The notes: a model not told the origin generated them from the sequence alone. A stretch of 64,000 nt of DNA from Proteobacteria bacterium UBA652 (GCA_002299915.1 DBOG01000014.1:10405-74404), one strand, 5' to 3'; shown: positions 12,208 through 22,232, counted from the stretch's first letter. Program-made: numbers and translations.

Positions 12208-12292
12208 GCCGACGTGGTGAAATTGGTAGACACGCCATCTTGAGGGGGTGGTGGCTTAGGCTGTGGCGGTTCGACTCCGCCCGTCGGCACCA
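12208..12292 (+). tRNA. tRNA-Leu, anticodon GAG
   Basis: Acceptor arms GCCGACG (12208-12214) and CGTCGGC (12282-12288) pair fully, followed by A and an encoded CCA. The anticodon stem CCATC/GGTGG encloses TTGAGGG with anticodon GAG, which reads CUC/CUU leucine codons. A long variable arm (class II) and the T-loop GGTTCGACTCC are present. It sits eight bases after secG. Confidence 0.97.
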
Positions 12293-12303
12293 AAAAAATA
12301 TAA

Positions 12304-12329
12304 AGCCCGCTTATGTAGCGGGCTTTTTT
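12304..12329. terminator. Bidirectional rho-independent terminator
   Basis: Stem AGCCCGC (12304-12310), loop ttatgta, stem GCGGGCT (12318-12324), then a T run to 12329. On the other strand an A-rich flank (aaaaaaata, 12292-12300) supplies a U-tract. It ends the secG/tRNA transcript and the convergent acs transcript. Confidence 0.9.
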
Positions 12330-12333
12330 GTGC

Positions 12334-14298
12334 CTAAGTTCTCCCTTGTAGCTGCGGTAAAATTGATTCATTTTCTAACGTTGAGGTATCAGAGGTGATT
12401 TCCTCGCCTTTGGCGATGGTGCGGAGTAGGCGGCGCATGATTTTCCCCGAACGCGTTTTAGGCAAATTATCCGCATAGCGAATTTCATCGGGTTTGGCGA
12501 TGGCACCAATTTGCTCGCCAACCCAAGCACGTAGGGTTTGCGTGAGTTCATCGTCAATGCCGCCAGTAGGGCGTTCACCTTTTAATACGACATAGGCAAA
12601 CACAGATTCACCCTTGATATCATGGGGTTTGCCGACAATAGCTGCTTCTGCAACCAGTGGGTTGGCGACTAAGGCAGATTCTATTTCCATGGTGCCAAGC
12701 CGATGGCCTGATACATTGAGTACATCATCAATTCGGCCCATGATCCAGAAAAAACCATCTTCATCTCGCCGTGCACTATCGCCGGCAAGATAATATTTAC
12801 CGTCAAAGTAGGGCCAATAACTATCTTGATAGCGCTGGTCATCTCCCCATACGGTTTGGAGCATAGAGGGCCAAGGTTGACGGATCACGAGATAACCGCC
12901 TTCATTAGCGGTGGTGATTTCTTCACCTTCTTGATTGACGATAGCGGCATCAATACCAGGTAAGGCACGGGTGCAAGAGCCAGGTTTGGTGGTGGTTGCG
13001 CCTGGAACTGGGGCAATCATATGGGCGCCTGTTTCGGTTTGCCACCAAGTGTCTACGATAGGGCAACGTTCGCCACCGATCACTTTGTGATACCAGATCC
13101 AGGCTTCGGGGTTAATGGGTTCGCCGACGGTGCCGAGTAAACGTAATTTGGAGAGATCGTGTTTGTTGGGGAAATCATCACCTTGTTTGATCAATGCTCG
13201 AATGGCGGTGGGCGCGGTATAGAAAATAGTGACGCTATGGCGTTCACACATCTCCCAGAACCGACCAGCATCAGGATAGGTGGGTACACCTTCGAATATG
13301 ACAATCGTTGCTCCTGTCGCCAGTGGGCCATAAGCCACATAACTATGCCCTGTGATCCAACCGACATCAGCCGTACACCAAAATACATCGGTATCTTGAA
13401 TATCGAATACCCAGCGCATAGTAGTAATCGCATTAAGCAAATAACCACCAGAAGAATGTTGGATCCCTTTGGGTTTGCCGGTTGAGCCAGAGGTGTAGAG
13501 TAAGAATAAGGGATGTGTCGCATCAACCCAAACAGGTTCACAGACGTGGCTTTGGCCTTCTACAGCATCCTGCCACCAAATATCGCGCCCAGCTTGCATA
13601 CTAATATTATGCCCTGTACGTTTGAATACAATCACAGATTCAATACTTTTGCAGCCTGATTCAAGCGCACTGTCCGTCGTGGCTTTCAGCTCAACAACCC
13701 GGCCTCCACGATGTCCGCCATCTGCGGTGATCACCATTTTTGCACGGGTATCTTCAATCCGATCTTTTAATGACGAGGCAGAGAATCCGCCAAACACCAC
13801 AGAATGAATCGCGCCAATTCGGGCGCAGGCTTGCATCGCAACCACGGCTTCGGCAATCATCGGCATATAGATGATAACGCGGTCGCCTTGGGCAATCCCT
13901 TGGGCGGTTAAAGCGTTGGCAAAGGCGCAGACGCGGCTATGGAGTTCGCGATAAGTAATATGTGCTACATCACCGGCATCACCTTCAAAAATAATGGCTG
14001 TTTTATCAGCATGTTTTTCAAGTTGGCGATCTAAGCAGTTATAAGACACATTGAGTTTGCCGTCGGGAAACCAGCGATAGAAAGGCGCATTGCTATCATC
14101 TAATGTTTGGGTAAATGGGGTTTGCCAATCAATCTCACTGCGGGCCTGATTAGCCCAAAAACCAATATTGTCTTTTTCTGCCGCGGCATATAAATCGGCT
14201 AATTTATCCGCAGATAGGCTGGCTGTTTTTAGAAAAGCAGGGCTGGGTGGAAATTGGCGATCTTCATGCAAGGTTGATTGGATATTATTTTCAGACAT
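12334..14298 (-). CDS. acs: Acetyl-CoA synthetase (AMP-forming)
   Basis: Activates acetate to acetyl-CoA through acetyl-AMP. It has 654 residues, the usual length. The adenylate-forming core is [20 protein letters not shown], with [16 protein letters not shown] and the hinge [15 protein letters not shown]. The C-terminal domain carries [15 protein letters not shown], whose lysine is the known regulatory acetylation site in this family. It lies 84 bases downstream of an aldehyde dehydrogenase on the same strand, so aldehyde to acetate to acetyl-CoA is a plausible joint route, although a hairpin separates the genes. Confidence 0.97.
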   Translation of the reverse strand: MSENNIQSTLHEDRQFPPSPAFLKTASLSADKLADLYAAAEKDNIGFWANQARSEIDWQTPFTQTLDDSNAPFYRWFPDGKLNVSYNCLDRQLEKHADKTAIIFEGDAGDVAHITYRELHSRVCAFANALTAQGIAQGDRVIIYMPMIAEAVVAMQACARIGAIHSVVFGGFSASSLKDRIEDTRAKMVITADGGHRGGRVVELKATTDSALESGCKSIESVIVFKRTGHNISMQAGRDIWWQDAVEGQSHVCEPVWVDATHPLFLLYTSGSTGKPKGIQHSSGGYLLNAITTMRWVFDIQDTDVFWCTADVGWITGHSYVAYGPLATGATIVIFEGVPTYPDAGRFWEMCERHSVTIFYTAPTAIRALIKQGDDFPNKHDLSKLRLLGTVGEPINPEAWIWYHKVIGGERCPIVDTWWQTETGAHMIAPVPGATTTKPGSCTRALPGIDAAIVNQEGEEITTANEGGYLVIRQPWPSMLQTVWGDDQRYQDSYWPYFDGKYYLAGDSARRDEDGFFWIMGRIDDVLNVSGHRLGTMEIESALVANPLVAEAAIVGKPHDIKGESVFAYVVLKGERPTGGIDDELTQTLRAWVGEQIGAIAKPDEIRYADNLPKTRSGKIMRRLLRTIAKGEEITSDTSTLENESILPQLQGRT

Positions 14299-14342
14299 AG
14301 TAGAGCCTTCAATGTGTATGTTTTTTCAATAAGGTGAAATAA

Positions 14343-14366
14343 CCACCCTAAAATAATATAGGGTGG
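14343..14366 (-). terminator. Hairpin after the aldehyde dehydrogenase gene
   Basis: CCACCCTA (14343-14350) and TAGGGTGG (14359-14366) pair perfectly around an AT-only loop. On the minus strand it is followed by ttatttcacc, a weak U-tract. It is likely a terminator or attenuator between the dehydrogenase and acs. Confidence 0.6.
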
Positions 14367-14382
14367 TCATTTTTAATTTGGC

Positions 14383-15903
14383 TTAGAAGAATCCTAGTGG
14401 GCTAGTGCTATAGCTAACTAAGAGGTTTTTAGTTTGTTGGTAATGATCGAGCATCATTTTATGGGTTTCACGACCAATTCCTGATTTTTTGTAGCCACCG
14501 AATGCGGCATGGGCCGGATAGAGGTGATAGCAGTTTGTCCAGACGCGGCCTGCTTGAATGCCGCGACCCATGCGATAGGCAAGATTCATATCACGGGTCC
14601 ATAATCCTGCCCCTAAACCAAACTCAGTATCATTAGCAATCGCTAAGGCTTCGGCCTCGTCTTTAAAAGTGGCAACAGACACGACTGGGCCAAAAATTTC
14701 TTCTTGGAACACACGCATATTATTAGTGCCTTTTAATAGCGTGGGTTCGATATAGTAGCCGCTGTCAAATTCACTGCCGACTTGTGCCACTTTCCCACCT
14801 AATAGTAATTCGGCCCCTTCTGCTTTACCGATATCCATATAGCTGAGGATTTTGTCGAATTGATCTTTTGATGCTTGTGCGCCGACCATGGTTTCCGTGT
14901 CCAATGGATTGCCGCGAATGATTTTTTTAGACCGGTCGATAACAATGCTGATGAACTCATCATAAATGCTTTCTTGAATTAACGCACGAGAAGGGCAGGT
15001 ACACACCTCACCTTGGTTGAAGAACGCGAGTACAGCGCCTTCTGCGGCTTTGCTGATATAGTCATCTTCTTGATTCATAATATCTTCAAAGAAGATATTG
15101 GGTGATTTACCGCCTAACTCAACGGTTGATGGGATTAAACTTTCAGCGGCGCGTTTTAAAATATGTTGGCCGACAGGGGTAGACCCGGTGAAAGCAATTT
15201 TAGCGATGCGGGAGCTGCTAGCTAATGCTTCGCCTGCTTCTTTACCATAGCCATTAACGATATTAAGCACGCCTGGTGGAATTAAATCACCAATCACTTC
15301 CATTAATTTTAAGATGGAAACAGGCGTTTGCTCTGCCGGTTTCATTACAATGCAGTTACCCGTTACTAATGCAGGTGCTAGTTTCCAAGCGGCCATTAAC
15401 AGCGGGAAATTCCACGGGATAATTTGACCGACCACACCTAGTGGCTCATGGAATTGATACGATACAGTAGTTTCATCAATCTCTCCCATGGTGCCTTCTT
15501 GGGCGCGCATACAACCGGCATAATAACGGAAATGATCAACGCATAATGGTACGTCTGCATTGAGCGTTTCACGAACAGCTTTACCGTTATCCCAAGTTTC
15601 AGCAACAGCCAGCATTTCAAGATTCGCTTCAATCCGATCGGCAATTTTGAGCAAGATATTTGAGCGTTCGGTGACCGATGTTTTCGCCCAAGCGTCTTTT
15701 GCGGCATGGGCAGCATCTAAGGCGAGGTTGACATCTTCTTCAGTTGAGCGCGGGATCTCGCAAAAACCTTCACCTGTAACCGGTGAGACATTACTAAAGT
15801 AATCTCCTTTAACAGGCGCGATCCAATCACCATTTATATAGTTACCATAACGTTCTTTGAATGAAACAACTGCGCCATCTGTACCTGGTTGTGCGTAAAT
15901 CAT
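14383..15903 (-). CDS. NAD(P)-dependent aldehyde dehydrogenase, AldB/ExaC type
   Basis: Oxidises a small aldehyde, probably acetaldehyde, to the acid. It has 506 residues. The general-base Glu is in [14 protein letters not shown] and the nucleophile Cys is in [30 protein letters not shown] is characteristic of the AldB/ExaC subgroup. The cofactor region includes [18 protein letters not shown] and [10 protein letters not shown]. The gene is divergent from an AraC-type regulator and precedes acs on the same strand, fitting alcohol/aldehyde-derived acetate use. Substrate is inferred from subgroup and neighbours. Confidence 0.92.
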   Translation of the reverse strand: MIYAQPGTDGAVVSFKERYGNYINGDWIAPVKGDYFSNVSPVTGEGFCEIPRSTEEDVNLALDAAHAAKDAWAKTSVTERSNILLKIADRIEANLEMLAVAETWDNGKAVRETLNADVPLCVDHFRYYAGCMRAQEGTMGEIDETTVSYQFHEPLGVVGQIIPWNFPLLMAAWKLAPALVTGNCIVMKPAEQTPVSILKLMEVIGDLIPPGVLNIVNGYGKEAGEALASSSRIAKIAFTGSTPVGQHILKRAAESLIPSTVELGGKSPNIFFEDIMNQEDDYISKAAEGAVLAFFNQGEVCTCPSRALIQESIYDEFISIVIDRSKKIIRGNPLDTETMVGAQASKDQFDKILSYMDIGKAEGAELLLGGKVAQVGSEFDSGYYIEPTLLKGTNNMRVFQEEIFGPVVSVATFKDEAEALAIANDTEFGLGAGLWTRDMNLAYRMGRGIQAGRVWTNCYHLYPAHAAFGGYKKSGIGRETHKMMLDHYQQTKNLLVSYSTSPLGFF

Positions 15904-15968
15904 AAATTTTACTCGCTATTTATTAAAGGGATAAAAGCTTAATCATAAACCTGTTAAAGACAAATGTA

Positions 15969-16004
15969 CTTGACTGAGAATCCTAAAAACTTGACTATCA
16001 TTCC
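15969..16004. promoter_or_regulatory. Tandem direct repeat, probable AraC-family operator
   Basis: CTTGACTGAGAATCC (15969-15983) and CTTGACTATCATTCC (15990-16004) match at 11 of 15 bases and are exactly 21 bases apart, two helical turns. That phasing on one face of DNA is typical of AraC-family half-sites. It lies in the divergent gap between the aldehyde dehydrogenase and the AraC-type regulator. Binding is inferred. Confidence 0.6.
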
Positions 16005-16057
16005 CGAATGGCGCGAGAATTGAATTTATGATTTATAAAACCTCTCTAGCGTAACAG

Positions 16058-16966
16058 ATGCAACAGGCATTACTACCACTGTCAAAAAGACGCGAAAAGC
16101 GTCAATTATTGGTTGAAAACAAAGTGTCTTTTCAGGGACCAGAATCGATATTGAGTGTGTATGATACGTATCGCGCTGCTTCTCGGGTGGGGTTGGATGC
16201 GGAACAGTTACTTTATTGTGGCATGGTCAAAGGTCGGAAGATTATGCATGATCTCCACCAAGAACAAGGGCAAGTATTTTTGCCGCATGAATCGTATGTG
16301 ATGCCGCCGGGTGAATATGTTGAAATTGATTTTCCAGAGGCCAATGAAAAACGCCCAACAACCTGTTTGACTATTGAAATTCCTAAAGATCGGATTGAGT
16401 TTTTATCGGAGAGGATGCGGGATATCACTAGGCTAGATACGCTGGAACATGACTGGCAATATCAGCCGCATGTGATCCATACGCATCACACAGGAGAAAC
16501 CCAGCAATTATTAGAGCGGCTGGTGACCTTGTTTACTAATAATGTGCCCGATAAGGAGATATTGGTTGATTTAGGGGTGACGGAACTTATCATTCGTATG
16601 CTCAGGCAGCAGGGGCGAGACGTGTTATTAAATGCGTGTCGTTATACTCCTGATACTAATGGTGTGGTGGCCGTATTGGCATTGATAACACAAAATATCT
16701 CACAACCGCTCGATATTGATATGTTATGTAAAAAATCCTGTATGAGCCGAAGTAAATTGTATGTCGAGTTTAAGAAACAGCTAGGGTGTTCTCCTGGTGA
16801 ATATCAGCAACAATCTCGGTTAAAAATTGCAGCGGCAGCGATTCAGAATGGCACATCCGTAACGGAGGCTTGTTATCGTGTTGGATTTAACGATTTAAGC
16901 CATTTTAGCCGTCGATTTACGCAACGCTATGGTTGTGTACCCAGCCGATATCATTCTACTAAATAG
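16058..16966 (+). CDS. AraC-family transcriptional regulator
   Basis: It has 302 residues. The N-terminal ~190 residues form an AraC_N-like sensor domain. The C-terminal ~100 residues hold two helix-turn-helix units: IDMLCKKSCMSRSKLYVEFK and TSVTEACYRVGFNDLSHFSRRF, ending with the family signature GCVPSRYH. It is divergent from the aldehyde dehydrogenase with a phased direct repeat between, so it probably activates that gene and perhaps itself. The effector is unknown. ATG 16058 has no strong ribosome site. Confidence 0.9.
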   Translation: MQQALLPLSKRREKRQLLVENKVSFQGPESILSVYDTYRAASRVGLDAEQLLYCGMVKGRKIMHDLHQEQGQVFLPHESYVMPPGEYVEIDFPEANEKRPTTCLTIEIPKDRIEFLSERMRDITRLDTLEHDWQYQPHVIHTHHTGETQQLLERLVTLFTNNVPDKEILVDLGVTELIIRMLRQQGRDVLLNACRYTPDTNGVVAVLALITQNISQPLDIDMLCKKSCMSRSKLYVEFKKQLGCSPGEYQQQSRLKIAAAAIQNGTSVTEACYRVGFNDLSHFSRRFTQRYGCVPSRYHSTK

Positions 16967-16975
16967 GCATAAAAA

Positions 16976-17008
16976 AGCCCAAGCGACTTAAAAGTAACTT
17001 GGGCTTTT
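16976..17008. terminator. Bidirectional rho-independent terminator
   Basis: AGCCCAAG (16976-16983) pairs with CTTGGGCT (16998-17005), with an A6 run on the left and a short T run on the right. It lies between the convergent AraC gene and the DUF937-like gene. Confidence 0.85.
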
Positions 17009-17028
17009 GTTTTGAGCTGGTTTAGTGT

Positions 17029-18156
17029 CTAGCCAGGTTGTGGTTGGAATAAAGCTAGTTTTTGCACTAACCCTTCTACAACAGGCTTAATAACTGGGCC
17101 AACACCTGGGATAGCATCAAGCTTGCTTAGTAATGCTTGAAGTTGAGGCAAGCCATCAGAAACAATTTTCATGATCGGCTCTTGCGCAGCTGCAGGCAGT
17201 TTATTTAACATGCCCGCTAGATTACCTAGTTCACTTGTTGCTGATGTGAGTTGTGGTAATGCTGCTTCAGCAGAGGCAACATCAGTGATGCTACCAAGAG
17301 AGCTCATAAGGCCGCCCATTACGCTTGTTACATCCTTGCCAAGACTAACACCATTAACAGCACCAGCGGCAGAACTTGCCACATCACCCATCGTGTCTCT
17401 AGCAGAATCAACAGTACTCCCCATTGTATCTCTTGCAGAATCGACTGTTTCACCAACTGTATTTCGTGCTGATTCAGCGAGGTTATCTACATCGCCTTTG
17501 AAAAACATATTATAAGCAAACCATAAAGCAGCCGCGAGTAATGCAAGCGGTATCAGTTTACCTAAGAATGATTTTCCTTCACGCGCAACTTGTTGCGGTG
17601 CACCAGTTACATTTGAAGATAAGTGTTGAGAGAATCCAGTTGGCATTGCCGCAGTAATATTATCTTTTTGGCCATTTAGCATACCCATCAAGCTACCAAC
17701 ATTTAAACCACCGCCACCACCGCCGAGCAATTTGCGTTTAATAACACCAAAAACAATCGGTGCGAGCAAGCCTAATAATGATTTAACAGGGCCCTTACCA
17801 GCGCCACTAAACCCAGCGACGGCACCCACTAGATTACCTAGACCACTACCATTACTACCCAGCAATGAGCCTAAAACATTTACCCCTGCGCTCATCATAC
17901 TGCTTTGGCCACTGCCACCCAGTAAGCCGCCTAAGTTATCCAGGATGCTATCATCTTGATCGCTAATAGCGCCGAGCATGGCTTCGGCACCTGAATTAGA
18001 TGCGCCAGCTCCCATTAGACCACTTAATAGGCCTGGTAATGCGCTGCTAATTGCGGAACTGTTTTGGGTGGAATCCCCGCCTAAAACCCCTCCTAGCTGG
18101 CTCATTACTTGTTCACTAAGTTGATCTTTAACAAGGTCAATTAAATTAAAACTCAT
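17029..18156 (-). CDS. DUF937-like Gly/Ser-rich protein with a single membrane helix
   Basis: Function unknown. The start is ATG 18156, because GAGGAG ends seven bases upstream; it gives MSFNLIDLVKDQLSEQV and 375 residues. The N-terminal ~190 residues are low-complexity with repeated LGGLLGG/SALPGLLSGLMG blocks and a glycine run in KRKLLGGGGGGLNVGS, like DUF937 proteins. One membrane helix (LIPLALLAAALWFAYNMFF) follows. After it come three 11-residue units (SARNTVGETVD, SARDTMGSTVD, SARDTMGDVAS), then a Leu/Pro-rich C-terminus. It appears to be an envelope protein with a long exported or cytoplasmic arm. Confidence 0.75.
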   Translation of the reverse strand: MSFNLIDLVKDQLSEQVMSQLGGVLGGDSTQNSSAISSALPGLLSGLMGAGASNSGAEAMLGAISDQDDSILDNLGGLLGGSGQSSMMSAGVNVLGSLLGSNGSGLGNLVGAVAGFSGAGKGPVKSLLGLLAPIVFGVIKRKLLGGGGGGLNVGSLMGMLNGQKDNITAAMPTGFSQHLSSNVTGAPQQVAREGKSFLGKLIPLALLAAALWFAYNMFFKGDVDNLAESARNTVGETVDSARDTMGSTVDSARDTMGDVASSAAGAVNGVSLGKDVTSVMGGLMSSLGSITDVASAEAALPQLTSATSELGNLAGMLNKLPAAAQEPIMKIVSDGLPQLQALLSKLDAIPGVGPVIKPVVEGLVQKLALFQPQPG

Positions 18157-18313
18157 CGTCATACTCCTCAATTTGTATGTTTAGTGTTTCCAGACTGAAA
18201 ATGACTGGAATATAGTTAGCATAACGTAAATTTAGATGTAATGTAATAAAACCGCCACTACGCTGTGAAAAATTTAGAGAGTGAAGAGAGCGGTAAGATT
18301 ATTTAGGAGGATA

Positions 18314-18349
18314 ATGATCGAGGATATGAAAAAATATGCAAAGATATAA
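18314..18349 (+). other. Possible 11-codon leader ORF
   Basis: AGGAGG at 18305-18310 sits three bases before ATG 18314, which opens MIEDMKKYAKI and stops at TAA 18347-18349. It overlaps the first codons of the next gene in another frame, and the best ribosome site of the region belongs to it. It may couple translation of the downstream gene, or mark a frameshift in that gene's original N-terminus. Confidence 0.35.
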
Positions 18350-18824
18350 TTCAGTAATGAGTGATGAAAGAAGTCAAGCAATACGTGACGAACGCTATTT
18401 CGCTTTGCCTATCGCCCAAGCGAAACAAGAAATCATGGATAAACAGCCTGACCATGCCAAGAAATATGTAGCGCCATTGAATGCTTATATACTAAACCAC
18501 CCAAGGCGATTTTCATTGGCGAAAGAAGTGGCGGACATCGAGGGATCTGCCAATTATCTGGCGCTCGCGCTTGAACAAACTGCACATGTCTCAGGTCAGG
18601 TAGATTTATCGGCAGTAAAAATAATTATGATGGAATATTATGCTGACGAGGGGCAGTTACCCAGAACAAAAACGGCGGTTATTGGCTTACTAAATGAGCG
18701 CCTAGGCCGTCGATTATTCAATCGTTATGAATTGCTTGAGTATGAAGGTAATGATATGGGGTTTTCTATCATTTTTCGGAATATTGAACAAAACAAGAAA
18801 GTGGCACTTGAAGCGAATATTTGA
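18336..18824 (+). CDS. Protein of unknown function, 162 residues
   Basis: Not recognised. The protein is soluble, charged and mostly helical in appearance (SLAKEVADIEGSANYLALALEQ, ITEYY-like VKIIMMEYYADEGQ), with a C-terminal segment GLLNERLGRRLFNRYELLEYEGNDMGFSIIFRNIEQ. There is no signal peptide, membrane helix or metal motif. Starts are possible at ATG 18336 (GAGGA eleven bases upstream) or ATG 18357. A short well-primed ORF overlaps the start in another frame. It stands between a divergent DUF937-like gene and nuoA and has no clear link to either. Confidence 0.6.
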   Translation: MQRYNSVMSDERSQAIRDERYFALPIAQAKQEIMDKQPDHAKKYVAPLNAYILNHPRRFSLAKEVADIEGSANYLALALEQTAHVSGQVDLSAVKIIMMEYYADEGQLPRTKTAVIGLLNERLGRRLFNRYELLEYEGNDMGFSIIFRNIEQNKKVALEANI

Positions 18825-18962
18825 ACGAGAATTTTATTTGTCTTATCGCCTATTAGTATAGCAATTAAAAGGGTCTAAAATAAATCGAATTTTAGTGCGG
18901 AGCGTGCTGGATTGGTTTATAATTAGTCCAACTTATACCTTATTATAAGAAGATAGCGTCAT

Positions 18963-19319
18963 ATGCTGGAGAGTTACCTACCTATCCTATTATTCATTCT
19001 GCTGGGAATCGGCTTTGGAGTTGGCCCGCTATTAGCAGGATTCGTTTTGGGCGCCCATCGTCCTGACGCTGAGAAAAGCTCTACTTATGAATGTGGATTT
19101 GAGCCGTTTGAAGATGCACATATGAAGTTTGATGTGCGCTATTATTTGGTGGCTATCCTATTTATTATTTTTGATTTAGAAATCGCTTTTTTATTCCCCT
19201 GGGCCGTCGTGCTTGATGAAATTGGCATATTCGGCTTGCTGGCGATGTTTTTATTTCTTGCCATTTTGGTGGTGGGTTTCGTTTATGAATGGATGAAAGG
19301 CGCATTGGAATGGGAATAG
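18963..19319 (+). CDS. nuoA: NADH-quinone oxidoreductase subunit A
   Basis: Membrane-arm subunit of complex I at the join with the peripheral arm. It has 118 residues and three helices; the conserved loop [39 protein letters not shown] is split here as [11 protein letters not shown] and [20 protein letters not shown]. It is the first gene of the nuo operon; an exact TATAAT (18918-18923) lies 40 bases upstream but no good -35 was seen. It overlaps nuoB by 10 bases. Confidence 0.97.
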   Translation: MLESYLPILLFILLGIGFGVGPLLAGFVLGAHRPDAEKSSTYECGFEPFEDAHMKFDVRYYLVAILFIIFDLEIAFLFPWAVVLDEIGIFGLLAMFLFLAILVVGFVYEWMKGALEWE

Positions 19320-19810
19320 AAGGGGTATTAGAAGAAGGGATCGTCACCACTTCTGCAGATAAATTAATTAATTGGGCGCGAACAGGATCGCTGTGACCAA
19401 TGACCTTTGGTTTGGCATGTTGTGCTGTGGAGATGATGCAAGCAGGAGCGTCACGCTATGATTTAGATCGCTTTGGAGTGGTGTTTCGGCCGAGTCCGCG
19501 GCAATCTGATGTGATGATCGTAGCGGGCACATTGGTGAATAAAATGGCACCTGCGTTGCGTAAGGTGTATGACCAAATGTCAGAGCCGCGCTGGGTGATC
19601 TCGATGGGGTCTTGTGCTAATGGTGGTGGCTATTATCATTATTCTTATGCCGTGGTGAGGGGATGTGATCGGATTGTGCCGGTTGATATTTATGTGCCGG
19701 GTTGCCCGCCGACTGCCGAAGCCTTGCTGTATGGCATTATCCAGTTACAAAATAAAATAAAACGCACGCATACGATTGCACGTCAGCCTTCTCAAATGGA
19801 GGAAGCTTAA
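19310..19810 (+). CDS. nuoB: NADH-quinone oxidoreductase subunit B, interrupted by an in-frame TGA
   Basis: Carries the terminal [4Fe-4S] cluster N2 that reduces quinone. From ATG 19310 the reading is [18 protein letters not shown] then INWARTGSL, but codon 29 (19394-19396) is TGA where the family has Trp (GSLWPMTFG). After the stop the same frame runs intact to 19810: [13 protein letters not shown], then [29 protein letters not shown] and [11 protein letters not shown], holding all four cluster cysteines. ATG 19400 is only three bases past the TGA, so reinitiation could give a 136-residue protein lacking the N-terminus. TGA is a normal stop elsewhere in the window. Nonsense mutation or base-call error are the main readings. 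Confidence 0.9.
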
Positions 19811-19816
19811 CGCCGC

Positions 19817-20485
19817 ATGGAAACGCTTCAGGAGAAATTACTCAGCCATTTTAAATCAACAGGGAAAATATGTGAGTTGGTGCATGATGAGTTAACCATG
19901 CAAGTGCCAGCAGAAAGTGTGGTGGAAGTGTGTACGCAACTGCGGGATGAATTTGGCTTTGAGCAGTTAATAGACCTTTGCGGTGTGGATTATTCGGAAT
20001 ATGGCGGTGCTGCTTGGTCAACTAAAGACACCGGTTTTAGTCGCGCAGTAAACACATCGGATAACACCTTACGAGAAGAATCAGGCCAGCGTTTTGGGGT
20101 GGTGTATCACTTGTTATCGATTAGCGAGAACCAACGTGTTCGGGTTAAAATTCGCTTAGATGCTGAGGCGCCTGTCGTTGATAGCGTGGTGCCCGTATGG
20201 GCATCGGCAGATTGGTTTGAGCGCGAGGCATTCGATTTATTTGGCATCCTATTTAATGGCCATCAAGATTTACGCCGTATCCTGACAGACTATGGCTTTA
20301 TCGGCCATCCGTTCCGCAAAGATTTCCCGATCAGTGGCCATGTTGAAATGCGCTACGATCCTGAGAAGAAACGGGTGGTGTATGAACCTGTTCAGATTGA
20401 ACCTAGAACATTGGTTCCCCGTGTTATTCGAGATGATAACCGCTATCATGTCGAACCCTCGAAAAGAAGGTTGCGTAATGGCTGA
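19817..20485 (+). CDS. nuoC: NADH-quinone oxidoreductase subunit C
   Basis: Peripheral-arm subunit of complex I without cofactors. It has 222 residues. The family segment is [20 protein letters not shown] followed by [26 protein letters not shown]. NuoC and NuoD are separate here, unlike the fused form of E. coli. The stop overlaps the nuoD start by eight bases. Confidence 0.97.
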   Translation: METLQEKLLSHFKSTGKICELVHDELTMQVPAESVVEVCTQLRDEFGFEQLIDLCGVDYSEYGGAAWSTKDTGFSRAVNTSDNTLREESGQRFGVVYHLLSISENQRVRVKIRLDAEAPVVDSVVPVWASADWFEREAFDLFGILFNGHQDLRRILTDYGFIGHPFRKDFPISGHVEMRYDPEKKRVVYEPVQIEPRTLVPRVIRDDNRYHVEPSKRRLRNG

Positions 20486-21731
20486 AATTCAAAACTATAC
20501 CTTAAATTTTGGGCCACAACATCCTGCGGCGCATGGTGTATTGCGGTTAATCCTTGAGATGGAAGGTGAGGTGATTCAACGTGCGGATCCGCATATTGGG
20601 TTATTGCATCATGGCACGGAGAAATTAGCAGAAACCAAACCCTATAATCAAAGCATTGGCTATATGGATCGGCTCGATTATGTGTCGATGATGTGTAATG
20701 AGCACGCCTATGTGAAGGCGATTGAGACCATGCTGGGGGTAGATGTGCCTGAACGGGCACAATATATTCGGGTGATGTTTGATGAGATCACGCGGATCTT
20801 AAATCATTTGATGTGGTTGGGTGCGCATGGGTTAGATATCGGCGCGATGACGATATTTTTGTATTGTTTCCGTGAGCGTGAAGATCTGATGGATTGTTAT
20901 GAGGCCGTATCGGGCGCACGTTTGCATGCAACCTATTATCGCCCAGGTGGTGTGTATCGCGATTTACCCGATAGTATGCCGCGCTATGAAGCCTCGAAAT
21001 GGCATAGCGAAGAAGAAGTGAAAAAGAAAAACACCAACCGTGAAGGCAGCTTATTAGACTTCATTGCCGATTTTACCGATCGCTTCCCTGGGTGTGTCGA
21101 CGAATATGAAACCTTATTGACGGATAACCGTATTTGGAAACAGCGTACGGTGGGGATTGGTGTGGTTTCTCCAGAGCGCGCCCTGCAATTAGGGTTTACG
21201 GGACCAATGTTGCGCGGATCGGGTATTGCGTGGGATTTACGCAAAAAACAGCCTTATGCTGTTTATGACAAGATGAAATTTGATATTCCAGTTGGGGTAG
21301 AAGGCGATTGCTATGATCGTTATTTAGTACGCGTGGAAGAAATGCGGCAATCGAATGAGATTGTTAAACAATGTGTGGCTTGGTTGAAAGACAATCCGGG
21401 CGATGTGATGTCGAATGATTTGAAAGTGTCGCCACCGCCCCGCACAGAAATGAAAACAAGCATGGAAGGCTTGATTCATCACTTCAAACATTTCACTGAA
21501 GGCTATTGTGTGCCAGAAGGTGAAATTTATTCTGCTGTCGAACATCCTAAAGGCGAATTTGGCATTTATATGGTGTCGGATGGGGCGAACAAGCCTTATC
21601 GGGTAAAAATTCGTGCGCCGGGATTTGTACATTTATCGGCGATGGATGAAATGATTAAGGGACATATGTTGGCGGATGTGGTTGCGGTGATTGGTACGAT
21701 GGATATTGTGTTTGGTGAGGTGGATAGATAA
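20478..21731 (+). CDS. nuoD: NADH-quinone oxidoreductase subunit D
   Basis: 49-kDa-type subunit that forms the quinone pocket with NuoB. It has 417 residues. ATG 20478 gives the family N-terminus [20 protein letters not shown]. Other marks are [31 protein letters not shown] and the C-terminal DIVFGEVDR ending. The longer open frame upstream is only overlap with nuoC. The TAATG junction couples it to nuoE. Confidence 0.97.
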   Translation: MAEIQNYTLNFGPQHPAAHGVLRLILEMEGEVIQRADPHIGLLHHGTEKLAETKPYNQSIGYMDRLDYVSMMCNEHAYVKAIETMLGVDVPERAQYIRVMFDEITRILNHLMWLGAHGLDIGAMTIFLYCFREREDLMDCYEAVSGARLHATYYRPGGVYRDLPDSMPRYEASKWHSEEEVKKKNTNREGSLLDFIADFTDRFPGCVDEYETLLTDNRIWKQRTVGIGVVSPERALQLGFTGPMLRGSGIAWDLRKKQPYAVYDKMKFDIPVGVEGDCYDRYLVRVEEMRQSNEIVKQCVAWLKDNPGDVMSNDLKVSPPPRTEMKTSMEGLIHHFKHFTEGYCVPEGEIYSAVEHPKGEFGIYMVSDGANKPYRVKIRAPGFVHLSAMDEMIKGHMLADVVAVIGTMDIVFGEVDR

Positions 21732-22231
21732 TGCAACTCACAGGCTCACGCGACGAATTATTCAGTGCTGACATCCGTACACAAATCGCGGTGTGGCTGG
21801 CGAAATACCCAGAAAATCAAAGTCAATCTGCCTTGATCCCTGCATTACATATTGTGCAAGATGCGAGTGGTGGTTGGTTGAGTGAGGCAACGCTTGATGC
21901 GGTGGCAGTGTATTTGGATCTGCCCAAAATCGCCGTGTATGAAGTGGCAACATTCTATGGCATGTTTGAGCTTTCGCCTGTTGGCAAACATAAAATTAAT
22001 GTGTGTACGAATATTTCTTGTCAACTTAATGGCTCAGATAAAGTAGTAGCACAATTAACAGAAAAATTAGGCGTTGGGCTAGGCGAAACAACGGCGGATG
22101 GCAATATTACGCTGAAAGAAGTGGAATGTATGGGGGCTTGTTGTGGTGCACCTATGTTGGAAGTGAACCGTGATTATCATGAGTTTTTGACGCCTGCAAA
22201 GATTGATGAAATTCTAGCGGGGCTAAAATAA
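21731..22231 (+). CDS. nuoE: NADH-quinone oxidoreductase subunit E
   Basis: 24-kDa-type thioredoxin-like subunit holding the [2Fe-2S] cluster N1a in the NADH module. It has 166 residues. The ligands lie in NVCTNISCQLNGSD and VECMGACCGAP. The helical N-terminus includes ALIPALHIVQDASGGWL. The start overlaps the nuoD stop by one base; nuoF's expected ATG is two bases after its stop. Confidence 0.97.
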   Translation: MQLTGSRDELFSADIRTQIAVWLAKYPENQSQSALIPALHIVQDASGGWLSEATLDAVAVYLDLPKIAVYEVATFYGMFELSPVGKHKINVCTNISCQLNGSDKVVAQLTEKLGVGLGETTADGNITLKEVECMGACCGAPMLEVNRDYHEFLTPAKIDEILAGLK

Positions 22232-22232
22232 A

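Noticed and set aside
12494..12510. Sigma-54-like sequence tggcaccaatttgc inside acs
   Set aside because: The GG and GC are nine, not ten, bases apart, and it lies inside coding sequence pointing antisense.
19394..19396. TGA in nuoB read as Trp (altered genetic code) or as selenocysteine
   Set aside because: TGA ends several well-bounded genes here (folP, rlmE, nuoC, nuoG, nuoL, nuoM), and the position is a Trp, not a Cys/Sec site.
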